Notes under the pieces: generated by a model | What the model was told of the DNA's origin: nothing | The model's database searches: none | What the model saw: the letters and a program-made list of their open reading frames with translations, nothing else | Part shown: positions 1-5,418 of the stretch, in pieces | How positions within the stretch are numbered: the first letter of the stretch is position 1 | Layout of the letters: each line of letters opens with the position of its first letter | Origin: Candidatus Omnitrophota bacterium | Lineage (GTDB): Bacteria; Omnitrophota; Gorgyraeia; Gygaellales; Profunditerraquicolaceae | DNA length: 5,418 nt | Assembly: GCA_030691585.1 (NCBI GenBank) | Contig: JAUYEC010000046.1 | Span: 1-5,418 of the forward strand | Reading direction: 5' to 3' | Program-made: the position numbers and the translations under genes

Positions 1-140
1 TCCACGATATCATGATCGCCATCCACGAACAGTGCTTGAAATATGGAGCGCAGGGAAAGACTGTTGATTATGTTAAAGGTGCTAATGTCGCGGGATTTGT
101 TAAAGTTGCTGACGCGATGTTGGCTCAGGGATTGGTTTAA
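1..140 (+). CDS. gdhA: Glutamate dehydrogenase, C-terminal end (partial)
   Basis: Only the last 45 codons are present; the reading frame is open at the left edge (first complete codon at 3) and stops at TAA 138-140. The translated end contains the segments HDIMIAIHEQC, DYVKGANVAGF and VADAMLAQGLV. These match the C-terminal helices of the hexameric glutamate dehydrogenase family (roughly 450 residues, usually NADP-dependent), in which a VKGAN(I/V)AGF..VADAM(L)AQG ending is highly characteristic. The enzyme interconverts 2-oxoglutarate plus ammonium and glutamate in the cytoplasm. The cofactor-binding and catalytic domains lie outside the window, so coenzyme preference cannot be judged. A strong intrinsic terminator 22 nt downstream suggests the gene ends its own transcript and is not part of the purine operon that follows. 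Confidence 0.9.
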   Translation, partial: HDIMIAIHEQCLKYGAQGKTVDYVKGANVAGFVKVADAMLAQGLV

Positions 141-161
141 AGAATACCACCTGATTCTAAA

Positions 162-213
162 ACAAAGGCGTTTTAAGGCGGGTCAATACCTCTAAAACGC
201 CTTTGTATTTTTT
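162..213 (+). terminator. Intrinsic terminator after gdhA
   Basis: A perfect 14-bp inverted repeat, ACAAAGGCGTTTTA at 162-175 and TAAAACGCCTTTGT at 193-206, encloses a 17-nt loop and is followed by A and a run of six T (208-213). Inside the loop AGG (176-178) could also pair with CCT (189-191) past a one-base bulge. This is a textbook Rho-independent terminator for + strand transcription. It sits 22 nt after the gdhA stop and separates gdhA from the purine genes. On the opposite strand the T-run would be only four bases, so bidirectional activity is less likely. Confidence 0.9.
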
Positions 214-241
214 AAATCACTCTGATGTGTTAAAAAAAGTA

Positions 242-294
242 TTGTAGGGGCAGGTTTTAATCCCTGCCTGCCGGCAGGCAGGCTGTCCCTGCAA
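242..294. repeat. Nested palindromic repeat in the purS leader (REP/MITE-like)
   Basis: An outer inverted repeat pairs 242-253 (TTGTAGGGGCAG) with 283-294 (CTGTCCCTGCAA): 10 of 12 positions are Watson-Crick and the other two are G-T wobbles. Inside it lies a perfect 20-bp palindrome at 263-282, arms CCTGCCTGCC and GGCAGGCAGG, which abuts the right outer arm. Only 254-262 stays unpaired, so transcribed RNA would fold into one long hairpin with a 9-nt bulge. The outer arm resembles the repeat inside the end of purQ (1257-1287), so the two are probably members of one family. No T-run follows, so this is not a normal terminator. No transposase or tyrosine recombinase is visible in the window. Confidence 0.8.
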
Positions 295-306
295 AGCCGT
301 ATTTAC

Positions 307-314
307 GGAAGGGG
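307..314 (+). promoter_or_regulatory. purS ribosome binding site
   Basis: GGAAGGGG lies 7 nt before ATG 322. An in-frame TTG at 316 would leave only 1 nt between this site and the start, which is too close. The site therefore favours the ATG at 322. Its first two bases are also the end of a small inverted repeat, CCGTA-TT-TACGG, at 297-308. Confidence 0.75.
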
Positions 315-321
315 TTTGGAC

Positions 322-570
322 ATGCTAAAGGCCGAGATTTGTATTACATTGAAAAAAACAGTGGCTGACCCGCAGGGCCTGACTATAAAACAGGCGCTGG
401 AATCAATGGGCTATCAGGGCCTGGAGAAGGTGCGCATCGGTAAGTTTATTATTATAGAATTAAGCGGCCGCAACAAGGTATCGGCCCAAAAAGAAGCTGA
501 AGAGATGTGCGCCAAACTCTTGGCTAATCCTATAATCGAAGATTACAGGATTGAGATAAAGGAAGACTAA
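322..570 (+). CDS. purS: Phosphoribosylformylglycinamidine synthase subunit PurS
   Basis: An 82-residue cytoplasmic protein of the usual PurS length (about 80-85). It matches the family from end to end: the N-terminal strand KAEICITLKKTVADPQG, then the QALESMGY helix, VRIGKFI, and the C-terminal EMCAKLLANPIIEDYRIEI. PurS dimers hold PurL and PurQ together and are thought to help pass ammonia from the glutaminase to the synthase site; PurS has no known catalysis of its own. The start was set at ATG 322 rather than the in-frame TTG at 316, because GGAAGGGG at 307-314 is spaced 7 nt from the ATG and the protein then begins as its homologues do. The TAA stop directly touches the purQ ATG, so the two are probably translationally coupled. 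No purine riboswitch or recognisable PurR box was seen in the short leader. Confidence 0.95.
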   Translation: MLKAEICITLKKTVADPQGLTIKQALESMGYQGLEKVRIGKFIIIELSGRNKVSAQKEAEEMCAKLLANPIIEDYRIEIKED

Positions 571-1296
571 ATGAAGTTCGGAGTAATCGTTTTTCCGGGT
601 TCAAATTGCGACCAGGATTGTTTCTATGTGGCCAGAGACGTCCTGAAGCAGCCGGTGGAATACATCTGGCACAAGAGCGCTGACCTCAATGGGTTTGATT
701 GCTTGATCTTACCCGGAGGCTTCAGCTATGGCGATTATCTAAGGTGCGGGGCGATAGCGCGCTTTTCGCCGGTAATGAACTCGGTAATAAAATTTGCCGA
801 AAGCGGCAGGCTCGTGATCGGCATCTGCAACGGATTTCAAATCTTGCTTGAAGCCGGGCTCTTGCCCGGCGCAATGCTCAGGAACAAAAATCTGCATTTT
901 ATCTGCAAGCACGTTTTCGTAAAGCTGGAAAATAGCTCCACGCCTTTTACTCATCTCGGGAGCCAGGGTGAGGTTTTGCGCATCCCGATAGCCCACAATG
1001 AAGGCAATTATTATATAGACAGGGCCGGCCTGAAAGAACTGCAGGATAACCGGCAGATCGTGTTCCGTTACTGCGGGCCTCAAGGCCAGGCAAGCGAAGA
1101 GTTTTGTCCTAACGGAGCAGTGGACAATATTGCCGGTATAATCAATAAACAGGGTAATGTCCTGGGTATGATGCCGCATCCCGAGAGATGCGCGGAGCTT
1201 GCCTTGGGGTCAGTGGACGGTAAATTTATTTTTGAATCGATGGTTAATCGGTTTATTGTAGGGACAGGTTTGAAACCTGTCCCTACAGATCGTTGA
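571..1296 (+). CDS. purQ: Phosphoribosylformylglycinamidine synthase subunit PurQ (glutaminase), repeat-derived tail
   Basis: A 241-residue class I glutamine amidotransferase. It hydrolyses glutamine and supplies ammonia to PurL for conversion of FGAR to FGAM in purine synthesis. Visible landmarks are VIVFPGSNCDQD near the N-terminus (residues 5-16), the oxyanion region PGGFSYGDYLR (48-58), the nucleophile elbow GICNGFQIL with Cys86, and PHPER (202-206), whose His203 and Glu205 complete the triad. The family core ends at GSVDGKFIFESMVNRF (about 213-228). Residues 230-239 (VGTGLKPVPT) are encoded exactly by the palindromic repeat at 1257-1287, followed by DR and TGA, so the tail looks like a repeat insertion that displaced the original stop codon. 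B. subtilis PurQ has about 227 residues, consistent with an added tail of roughly a dozen. The start follows the purS stop directly, with AAAGGA about 7 nt upstream. Confidence 0.95.
   Translation: MKFGVIVFPGSNCDQDCFYVARDVLKQPVEYIWHKSADLNGFDCLILPGGFSYGDYLRCGAIARFSPVMNSVIKFAESGRLVIGICNGFQILLEAGLLPGAMLRNKNLHFICKHVFVKLENSSTPFTHLGSQGEVLRIPIAHNEGNYYIDRAGLKELQDNRQIVFRYCGPQGQASEEFCPNGAVDNIAGIINKQGNVLGMMPHPERCAELALGSVDGKFIFESMVNRFIVGTGLKPVPTDR
1257..1287. repeat. 31-bp palindromic repeat inside the end of purQ
   Basis: Two perfectly complementary 15-base arms, TGTAGGGACAGGTTT (1257-1271) and AAACCTGTCCCTACA (1273-1287), surround a single central G. The repeat starts in phase at codon 230 of purQ (GTA at 1258) and contains no stop in that frame. 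The reverse strand in the corresponding frame reads VGTGFKPVPT, almost the same peptide. It lies 10 nt before the likely purL ribosome binding site (GAGGG, 1298-1302) and has no T-run after it, so termination is unlikely; an RNA hairpin here could affect mRNA stability or coupling to purL. The arm TGTAGGG-CAGG is shared with the repeat at 242-294. Confidence 0.92.
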
Positions 1297-1312
1297 TGAG
1301 GGTTATGGACCA

Positions 1313-3520
1313 ATGACAGCTGTAAAGAATTATGAAGCGTTGGGTTTGACTGACGCGGAATATCAGCACATCCTCGGTATTCTTAAGCGCGAGCCCACGC
1401 CTACGGAATTGGCGATGTTTTCCGTGGAATGGTCGGAGCATTGCGGTTATACCCATTCCAAAAAATTGCTTCAGGCTCTGCCTAAGAAAGGCAAGTATAA
1501 GGCCCTGATCGGCGAAGATTCAGGCGGGATCGTCGTTGGCGGCCTGGCCATAGTCTTTAAGATGGAAAGCCATAATCATCCCTCGCAGGTTGAGCCGAAG
1601 CAGGGTGCGGCAACCGGAGTAGGCGGCATTATCCGCGATATATTTACCGCCGGCGCCCGGCCGATAGCCCTTCTTGATTCTTTGCGTTTCGGCGAATTAA
1701 AACATCCTTATAACAGGTATCTCTTAAGGGGCGTCGTGGACGGTATTCAATTTTACGGCAATTGCGTGGGCGTGCCGACTGTGGGCGGTGAAATATATTT
1801 TGACCAAAGTTATAACGGTAACTGTCTGGTTAATGCCATGTGTATCGGCATTTGCCCAAAAGATAAATTAGCCAGGGCGCGCGCCACCGGTGTTGGGAAT
1901 TCCATTATGTATGTTGGTTCCACTACCGGCAGAGACGGGATCGGCGGCTGCAGCATTCTGGCGTCGCAGGAATTCAAGGAATGCCAAGATAAAAGGCCGA
2001 CTGTCCAGATCGGGGACCCCTTTACGGAAAAATGCCTGATTGAGGCGACCCTTGAGGCCCTGGAGACCGGGCACATTGCAGGGATCAAGGACATGGGAGC
2101 TGCGGGCCTTACTTGTGCTACCGTGGAAATGGCTGCCGCAGGCAATTCCGGTGTTGAGATCGAATTGCAGGCAGTGCCCCGCAGGGAAGAAAATATGGCG
2201 CCCTGGGAAGTAATGATGTCTGAGTCCCAGGAAAGGATGCTTGTCTGCGTAAAAAAAGGAAATGAAAAATTTGTCCGGGACATCTTTGTCAAGTGGGGAC
2301 TAAACGCCTCAGTCATCGGCAAGGTTACTGATGACGGAATAGTGCGGGTCAGGGATAAAGGCGAATTAGTAGTTGAGGTAAGCGCGCAAGCTTTGACGCG
2401 CGCCCCGCTTTATGACGTGCCGTTTAAAAAGCCGGAGTATTTGAGCCACGTGCGCAAGCTGGACCTGCGGAGCATTAAACAGCCGCGTGATTATAACCGG
2501 GCCCTGTTGAAACTTTTAGGGTCGGTTTCCATCGCAAGTAAAGAGTGGGTATACAGGCAATATGACCATATGGTGCAGGCCAATACCATGGTGCTGCCTG
2601 GTTCAGACGCCGCAGTTATAAGATTAAGAGATGTTAACAAAGCCATAGCCGCCACTTGCGACTGCAACAGCCTCTACTGTTATCTCAATCCTTTGGTTGG
2701 CGCACAGATCGCCGTAGCTGAAGCAGCCAGGAATCTGGCCTGCTCCGGAGCAACGCCTGCCGCAGTTACTGACTGCCTGGATTTCGGAAACCCTAAAAAA
2801 CCGGACCGTTTCTGGCAATTTAAAAAATCAGTAGAGGGCATATCGCGCTCCTGCAGATTTTTTAATATCCCGGTAGTCAGCGGCAACGTTTCTTTTTATA
2901 ACGAAAGCCCCAAGGGCTCTATTTATCCGACCCCAGGCATCGGCATGATCGGCATTATTGATGACCCGGAAAAGATCTGCACCCAATATTTTAAAAACCA
3001 GGGTGAGGTAGTCATTCTGCTGGGCCCGGCCGGCAGGGAATTAGGCGGAAGCCGTTATTTGCAGGAGATCCATAAATTGGTTAAGGGTGATGCGCCTCAG
3101 TTGAAATTACCCTTAGAAAAGGCGGTGCAGAAAACAGCGCTGGAGGCCATCAGGAAAGGCCTGGCCAGTTCCGCCCATGATTGTTCTGAAGGCGGCCTGG
3201 CTGTGTGCCTGGCAGAGAGCTGCATCAGCGGTAAGGATAATATGATCGGAGCAGTGATCGACGATGCGCCTCTTGGCGTAAGGTTAGATGCCGGGCTTTT
3301 CGGCGAAACACAGTCCAGGATCATTATTTCCTGTCCAAAGAGTTCTGCCGCTAAAATAAAGGCCATCGCGCAAAAATTCAAAGCGCCTTTTAAGGTAATA
3401 GGCGTTACCGGCGGCGCGGCATTAAAAATCTCGCATAAAGGAAAAGAGATCATCAATGCGGATCTGGAGAAATTATCGCAGGAATGGCGCGGAGCGCTGG
3501 AGAAACATATCCAGGGATAA
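1313..3520 (+). CDS. purL: Phosphoribosylformylglycinamidine synthase subunit PurL (small type)
   Basis: A 735-residue ATP-dependent synthase that aminates FGAR to FGAM with ammonia delivered by PurQ. The length matches the stand-alone PurL of PurS/PurQ-containing bacteria (B. subtilis about 740), not the roughly 1,300-residue fused form. Motifs in order: FSVEWSEHCGYTHSK (36-50, with His43), the substrate and nucleotide site FKMESHNHPSQVEP (82-95, with His87), GAATGVGGIIRDIFTAGARPIA (98-119), GDPFTEKCLIEA (234-245), IKDMGAAGL (258-266), MSESQERML (302-310), then the second AIRS-like half with GNVSFYNES (524-532), YPTPGIGMIG (538-547), HDCSEGGLA (622-630) and GLFGE (661-665). All expected blocks are present, with no frameshift. 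The start ATG lies 16 nt after purQ, with GAGGG at 1298-1302 as the likely binding site (10-nt spacing). The stop is 3 nt before purF. Confidence 0.97.
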   Translation: MTAVKNYEALGLTDAEYQHILGILKREPTPTELAMFSVEWSEHCGYTHSKKLLQALPKKGKYKALIGEDSGGIVVGGLAIVFKMESHNHPSQVEPKQGAATGVGGIIRDIFTAGARPIALLDSLRFGELKHPYNRYLLRGVVDGIQFYGNCVGVPTVGGEIYFDQSYNGNCLVNAMCIGICPKDKLARARATGVGNSIMYVGSTTGRDGIGGCSILASQEFKECQDKRPTVQIGDPFTEKCLIEATLEALETGHIAGIKDMGAAGLTCATVEMAAAGNSGVEIELQAVPRREENMAPWEVMMSESQERMLVCVKKGNEKFVRDIFVKWGLNASVIGKVTDDGIVRVRDKGELVVEVSAQALTRAPLYDVPFKKPEYLSHVRKLDLRSIKQPRDYNRALLKLLGSVSIASKEWVYRQYDHMVQANTMVLPGSDAAVIRLRDVNKAIAATCDCNSLYCYLNPLVGAQIAVAEAARNLACSGATPAAVTDCLDFGNPKKPDRFWQFKKSVEGISRSCRFFNIPVVSGNVSFYNESPKGSIYPTPGIGMIGIIDDPEKICTQYFKNQGEVVILLGPAGRELGGSRYLQEIHKLVKGDAPQLKLPLEKAVQKTALEAIRKGLASSAHDCSEGGLAVCLAESCISGKDNMIGAVIDDAPLGVRLDAGLFGETQSRIIISCPKSSAAKIKAIAQKFKAPFKVIGVTGGAALKISHKGKEIINADLEKLSQEWRGALEKHIQG

Positions 3521-3523
3521 GAT

Positions 3524-4912
3524 ATGTGTGGAATATTCGGGATCTATCCTCATAAACAGGCAAGCCGCATAACCTATTTGGGGCTTTATGCTCTTCAGCA
3601 TAGAGGCGAAGAGGCGGCCGGCATTGTAAGCCGCTCGGGCAATAAGGTCTATTTACGTAAAGCGCAGGGGCTGGTCAGCGATGTCTTTGACGAGAAGACG
3701 CTTGTTGGCCTGCGCGGTGACATGAGCATCGGCCATGTGCGTTATTCAACCACAGGCAGCAGCAATATAAAGAACACCCAGCCGTTTTATACCAAATCCC
3801 GGATAGGCGATATCGCCATCGCGCATAACGGCAATCTGACCAATGCCGTGAAATTATGCTCGGACCTCGGAGAGAAAGGTTCGCTATTCCAAACCACCAT
3901 GGATTCCGAGGTTATCGTCCATCTCCTGGCGCACAGCCCGGTTAAAGAACCGAAAGAGGCGATCACCTGGGCATTTAAGCAGTTGCAGGGCGCGTTCTCG
4001 GTTGTTCTAATGCTTAACGACATTATGATCGGGGCGCGTGACAGTTTTGGCTTTAGGCCGTTGTGTATCGGTAGATTAGATAAAGCGTATGTGTTGGCCA
4101 GTGAGACTTGCGCGTTGGACCTTGTCGGCGCCGAGTATGTCCGGGATATAGAGCCGGGCGAAATTGTTTTTATAACTAAAGGCGGGATAGAATCGATCAA
4201 GCCTTTGGCCGTGACAAAATGCGCGTCCTGTATTTTTGAATACATTTATTTCGCTCGGCCGGACAGTAATATTTTCGGCCACAGTGTTTATGAGGCGCGC
4301 AAAAATCTCGGTAAACAGCTGGCCTTAGAGCACCCGGTGCCGCAGGCGGACCTGGCAATGCCTATTCCCGACTCAGGCACTTATGCCGCCCTGGGATTCG
4401 CGCAAGCCGCCGGCATTCCTTTTGAGATAGGTATGGTGCGCAACCATTACATCGGCCGCACCTTTATCCAGCCCTCGCAATTCTTACGCGACTTCCGGGT
4501 TAAGGTAAAACTTAATCCGGTTAAAGACATTCTTAAAGGCAAGCGTATTGCTCTGATTGAAGATTCAATCGTCCGGGGTACTACAAGCCGCGCGCGCGTA
4601 AAGACTCTGCGTGCCGCAGGTGCCAAAGAGATACATATGCGGGTGAGCTGCCCGCCATTGTGTTATCCCTGTTTTTACGGCATTGATTTTCCGACGAAAA
4701 AAGAGTTGATCGCCTCCAAGCATACGCTTGATTGGATCCGCGATTTTATCGGGGTGGACAGCCTGGAATATTTGAGCCTTGAAGGGATGCTCGCTGCCAT
4801 GCCCTTGGTCAAAGATAAATTCTGTACCGCTTGTTATAACGACGCGTATCCGGTAAAGCCGGGAAAAAATATTTCTAAGCGTATCCTGGAAAGGGGTTCC
4901 GTTTATGTCTAA
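3524..4912 (+). CDS. purF: Amidophosphoribosyltransferase PurF, Fe-S type without propeptide
   Basis: A 462-residue enzyme of the first committed purine step: PRPP plus glutamine to phosphoribosylamine. The N-terminal Ntn-hydrolase domain begins MCGIFGIY, so Cys2 becomes the N-terminal nucleophile after Met removal; LQHRGEEAAGI (24-34), GHVRYSTTG (70-78), HNGN (101-104), GARDSFGFRPL (170-180) and ASETCALD (192-199) follow. The C-terminal phosphoribosyltransferase domain carries the PRPP loop IALIEDSIVRGTTS (342-355). Cysteines at 236 (SCIFEYIYFARPDS), 383 (PCFYGID), 434 and 437 (FCTAC) correspond to the four [4Fe-4S] ligands known in the B. subtilis enzyme. The family members with this cluster that I know best have a cleaved propeptide. 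Here the purL stop TAA (3518-3520) lies in frame just upstream, so no longer N-terminus is possible. AGGGA at 3513-3517 is a well-spaced ribosome binding site. Confidence 0.96.
   Translation: MCGIFGIYPHKQASRITYLGLYALQHRGEEAAGIVSRSGNKVYLRKAQGLVSDVFDEKTLVGLRGDMSIGHVRYSTTGSSNIKNTQPFYTKSRIGDIAIAHNGNLTNAVKLCSDLGEKGSLFQTTMDSEVIVHLLAHSPVKEPKEAITWAFKQLQGAFSVVLMLNDIMIGARDSFGFRPLCIGRLDKAYVLASETCALDLVGAEYVRDIEPGEIVFITKGGIESIKPLAVTKCASCIFEYIYFARPDSNIFGHSVYEARKNLGKQLALEHPVPQADLAMPIPDSGTYAALGFAQAAGIPFEIGMVRNHYIGRTFIQPSQFLRDFRVKVKLNPVKDILKGKRIALIEDSIVRGTTSRARVKTLRAAGAKEIHMRVSCPPLCYPCFYGIDFPTKKELIASKHTLDWIRDFIGVDSLEYLSLEGMLAAMPLVKDKFCTACYNDAYPVKPGKNISKRILERGSVYV
4888..4896 (+). promoter_or_regulatory. pyrG ribosome binding site inside purF
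   Basis: GGAAAGGGG lies within the last codons of purF, 8 nt before the ATG at 4905. This is one of the strongest Shine-Dalgarno matches in the window and supports translation of pyrG from a start that overlaps the end of purF. Confidence 0.75.
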
Positions 4913-5418
4913 ATATATATTTGTTACCGGTGGTGTAATTTCCAGTTTAGGCAAGGGGATCACCTGTGCTTCTCTGGGCAAGATCCTGGAGTCGCGGGGC
5001 TTGAAAGTTGCGTTGATGAAATTTGACCCCTATCTTAACGTTGACCCCGGGACAATGAATCCTTACCAGCACGGCGAGGTCTATGTTACTGAAGACGGAG
5101 CCGAGACCGACCTTGACCTCGGCCACTACGAAAGGTTCACCAGTGCCAGGACGACCAGGTTTAATAATGTCACCAGCGGCCAGGTTTATAACGCGGTGAT
5201 CATGCGGGAAAGGCACGGCGATTACTTAGGTAAAACCATCCAAGTTATTCCTCACATCACCGATGAAATAAAAAATAGGGTAAAAAAAGTAGCCGCGGTT
5301 TCCGGCGCCGACGTAGTCATCGTTGAGATCGGCGGAACAGTCGGCGACATTGAAAGCCTGCCTTTCTTAGAGGCGGTGCGGCAATTCCGGCTGGACGCCG
5401 GATACAATAATACGCTGT
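4905..5418 (+). CDS. pyrG: CTP synthase, N-terminal part (partial)
   Basis: The frame is open from ATG 4905 to the right edge: 171 codons of a protein usually about 530-550 residues long. It is the synthetase (amidoligase) domain, which phosphorylates UTP with ATP and aminates it to CTP; the C-terminal glutaminase domain lies beyond the window. Landmarks: P-loop GGVISSLGKGI (9-19, Lys17), MKFDPYLNVDPGTMNPYQHGEVYVTEDG in residues 38-65, ETDLDLGHYERF (67-78, with the Mg-binding Asp71), GDYLGKTIQVIPHIT (105-119), and VEIGGTVGDIESLPFLEA (140-157, with the Mg-binding Glu141). The start overlaps the purF stop by 8 nt in another frame and is preceded by GGAAAGGGG, which suggests co-transcription and translational coupling with purF. 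No missing key residue was seen in the visible part. Confidence 0.96.
   Translation, partial: MSKYIFVTGGVISSLGKGITCASLGKILESRGLKVALMKFDPYLNVDPGTMNPYQHGEVYVTEDGAETDLDLGHYERFTSARTTRFNNVTSGQVYNAVIMRERHGDYLGKTIQVIPHITDEIKNRVKKVAAVSGADVVIVEIGGTVGDIESLPFLEAVRQFRLDAGYNNTL

Noticed and set aside
207..250. Possible purS promoter (TATTGT at 240-245 as a -10 box)
   Set aside because: The match is only 4 of 6 and no convincing -35 box lies at a proper distance. A promoter probably exists between the terminator and purS, but I cannot place it.
316..321. TTG at 316 as the purS start
   Set aside because: It leaves only 1 nt after the GGAAGGGG site; ATG 322 has proper spacing and matches the usual N-terminus of PurS.
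214..321. Purine riboswitch or PurR operator in the leader
   Set aside because: The leader is about 108 nt and half of it is the nested repeat. I saw no purine-riboswitch core and no PurBox-like pair of sites.
853..870. GCCGGGC-TCTT-GCCCGGC hairpin inside purQ
   Set aside because: It encodes AGLLPG, a commonly conserved PurQ segment (EAGLLPGA), so the palindrome is explained by codon use. No T-run follows.
739..1179. Reverse-strand open frame of 146 codons
   Set aside because: It lies wholly antisense to purQ, has no recognisable domain, and overlaps codons for the conserved PurQ active site.
1080..1313. Reverse-strand reading frame of 77 codons containing SVGTGFKPVPT
   Set aside because: It is antisense to the conserved PurQ C-terminus. 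Its only familiar segment is the palindromic repeat read backwards, so it is a shadow frame.
1810..2322. Reverse-strand open frame of 170 codons
   Set aside because: It is antisense to a conserved part of purL, low in recognisable motifs, and has no independent support as a gene.
4565..5216. Reverse-strand open frames across the purF/pyrG junction
   Set aside because: They run antisense to the PurF C-terminus and the PyrG P-loop region, both strongly conserved on the + strand.

Overview
The window is a compact, housekeeping stretch of a bacterial chromosome of roughly balanced GC content. It holds the 3' end of a glutamate dehydrogenase gene, a strong intrinsic terminator, and then a same-strand cluster purS-purQ-purL-purF-pyrG that runs off the right edge. 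The organism is inferred, not proven. Two palindromic repeats of the GTAGGG(A/G)CAGG type, one of them read in frame as a 'VGTGLKPVPT' peptide and the other containing a CCTGCCTGCC/GGCAGGCAGG palindrome, resemble repeats I associate with uncultivated lineages such as Candidatus Omnitrophota (OP3). The separate purS/purQ/purL genes exclude the fused long PurL found in gammaproteobacteria.

Layout. Positions 1-140 are the last 45 codons of gdhA. Positions 162-213 are its terminator. Positions 214-321 form the short leader of the purine operon; about half of it (242-294) is a nested palindromic repeat, followed by the purS ribosome binding site. purS (322-570) abuts purQ (571-1296). The last codons of purQ are supplied by a second palindromic repeat (1257-1287). 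purL (1313-3520) follows after 16 nt, purF (3524-4912) after 3 nt, and pyrG (from 4905, incomplete) overlaps the end of purF by 8 nt.

Function. PurS, PurQ and PurL together form the three-subunit formylglycinamidine ribonucleotide (FGAM) synthase, step 4 of de novo purine synthesis. PurF is the committing first step (PRPP amidotransferase), and PyrG makes CTP from UTP. Apart from the scaffold subunit PurS, the genes of the cluster encode glutamine-dependent amidation activities. With gdhA just upstream, the region has a nitrogen-assimilation and nucleotide theme, although the terminator separates gdhA from the operon.

I do not see a new defence, mobile or biosynthetic system here. The most noteworthy signals are the two repeats: one has become the C-terminal tail of PurQ, and the other fills the leader of the operon. 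PurF also combines apparent [4Fe-4S] ligands with the absence of a propeptide.
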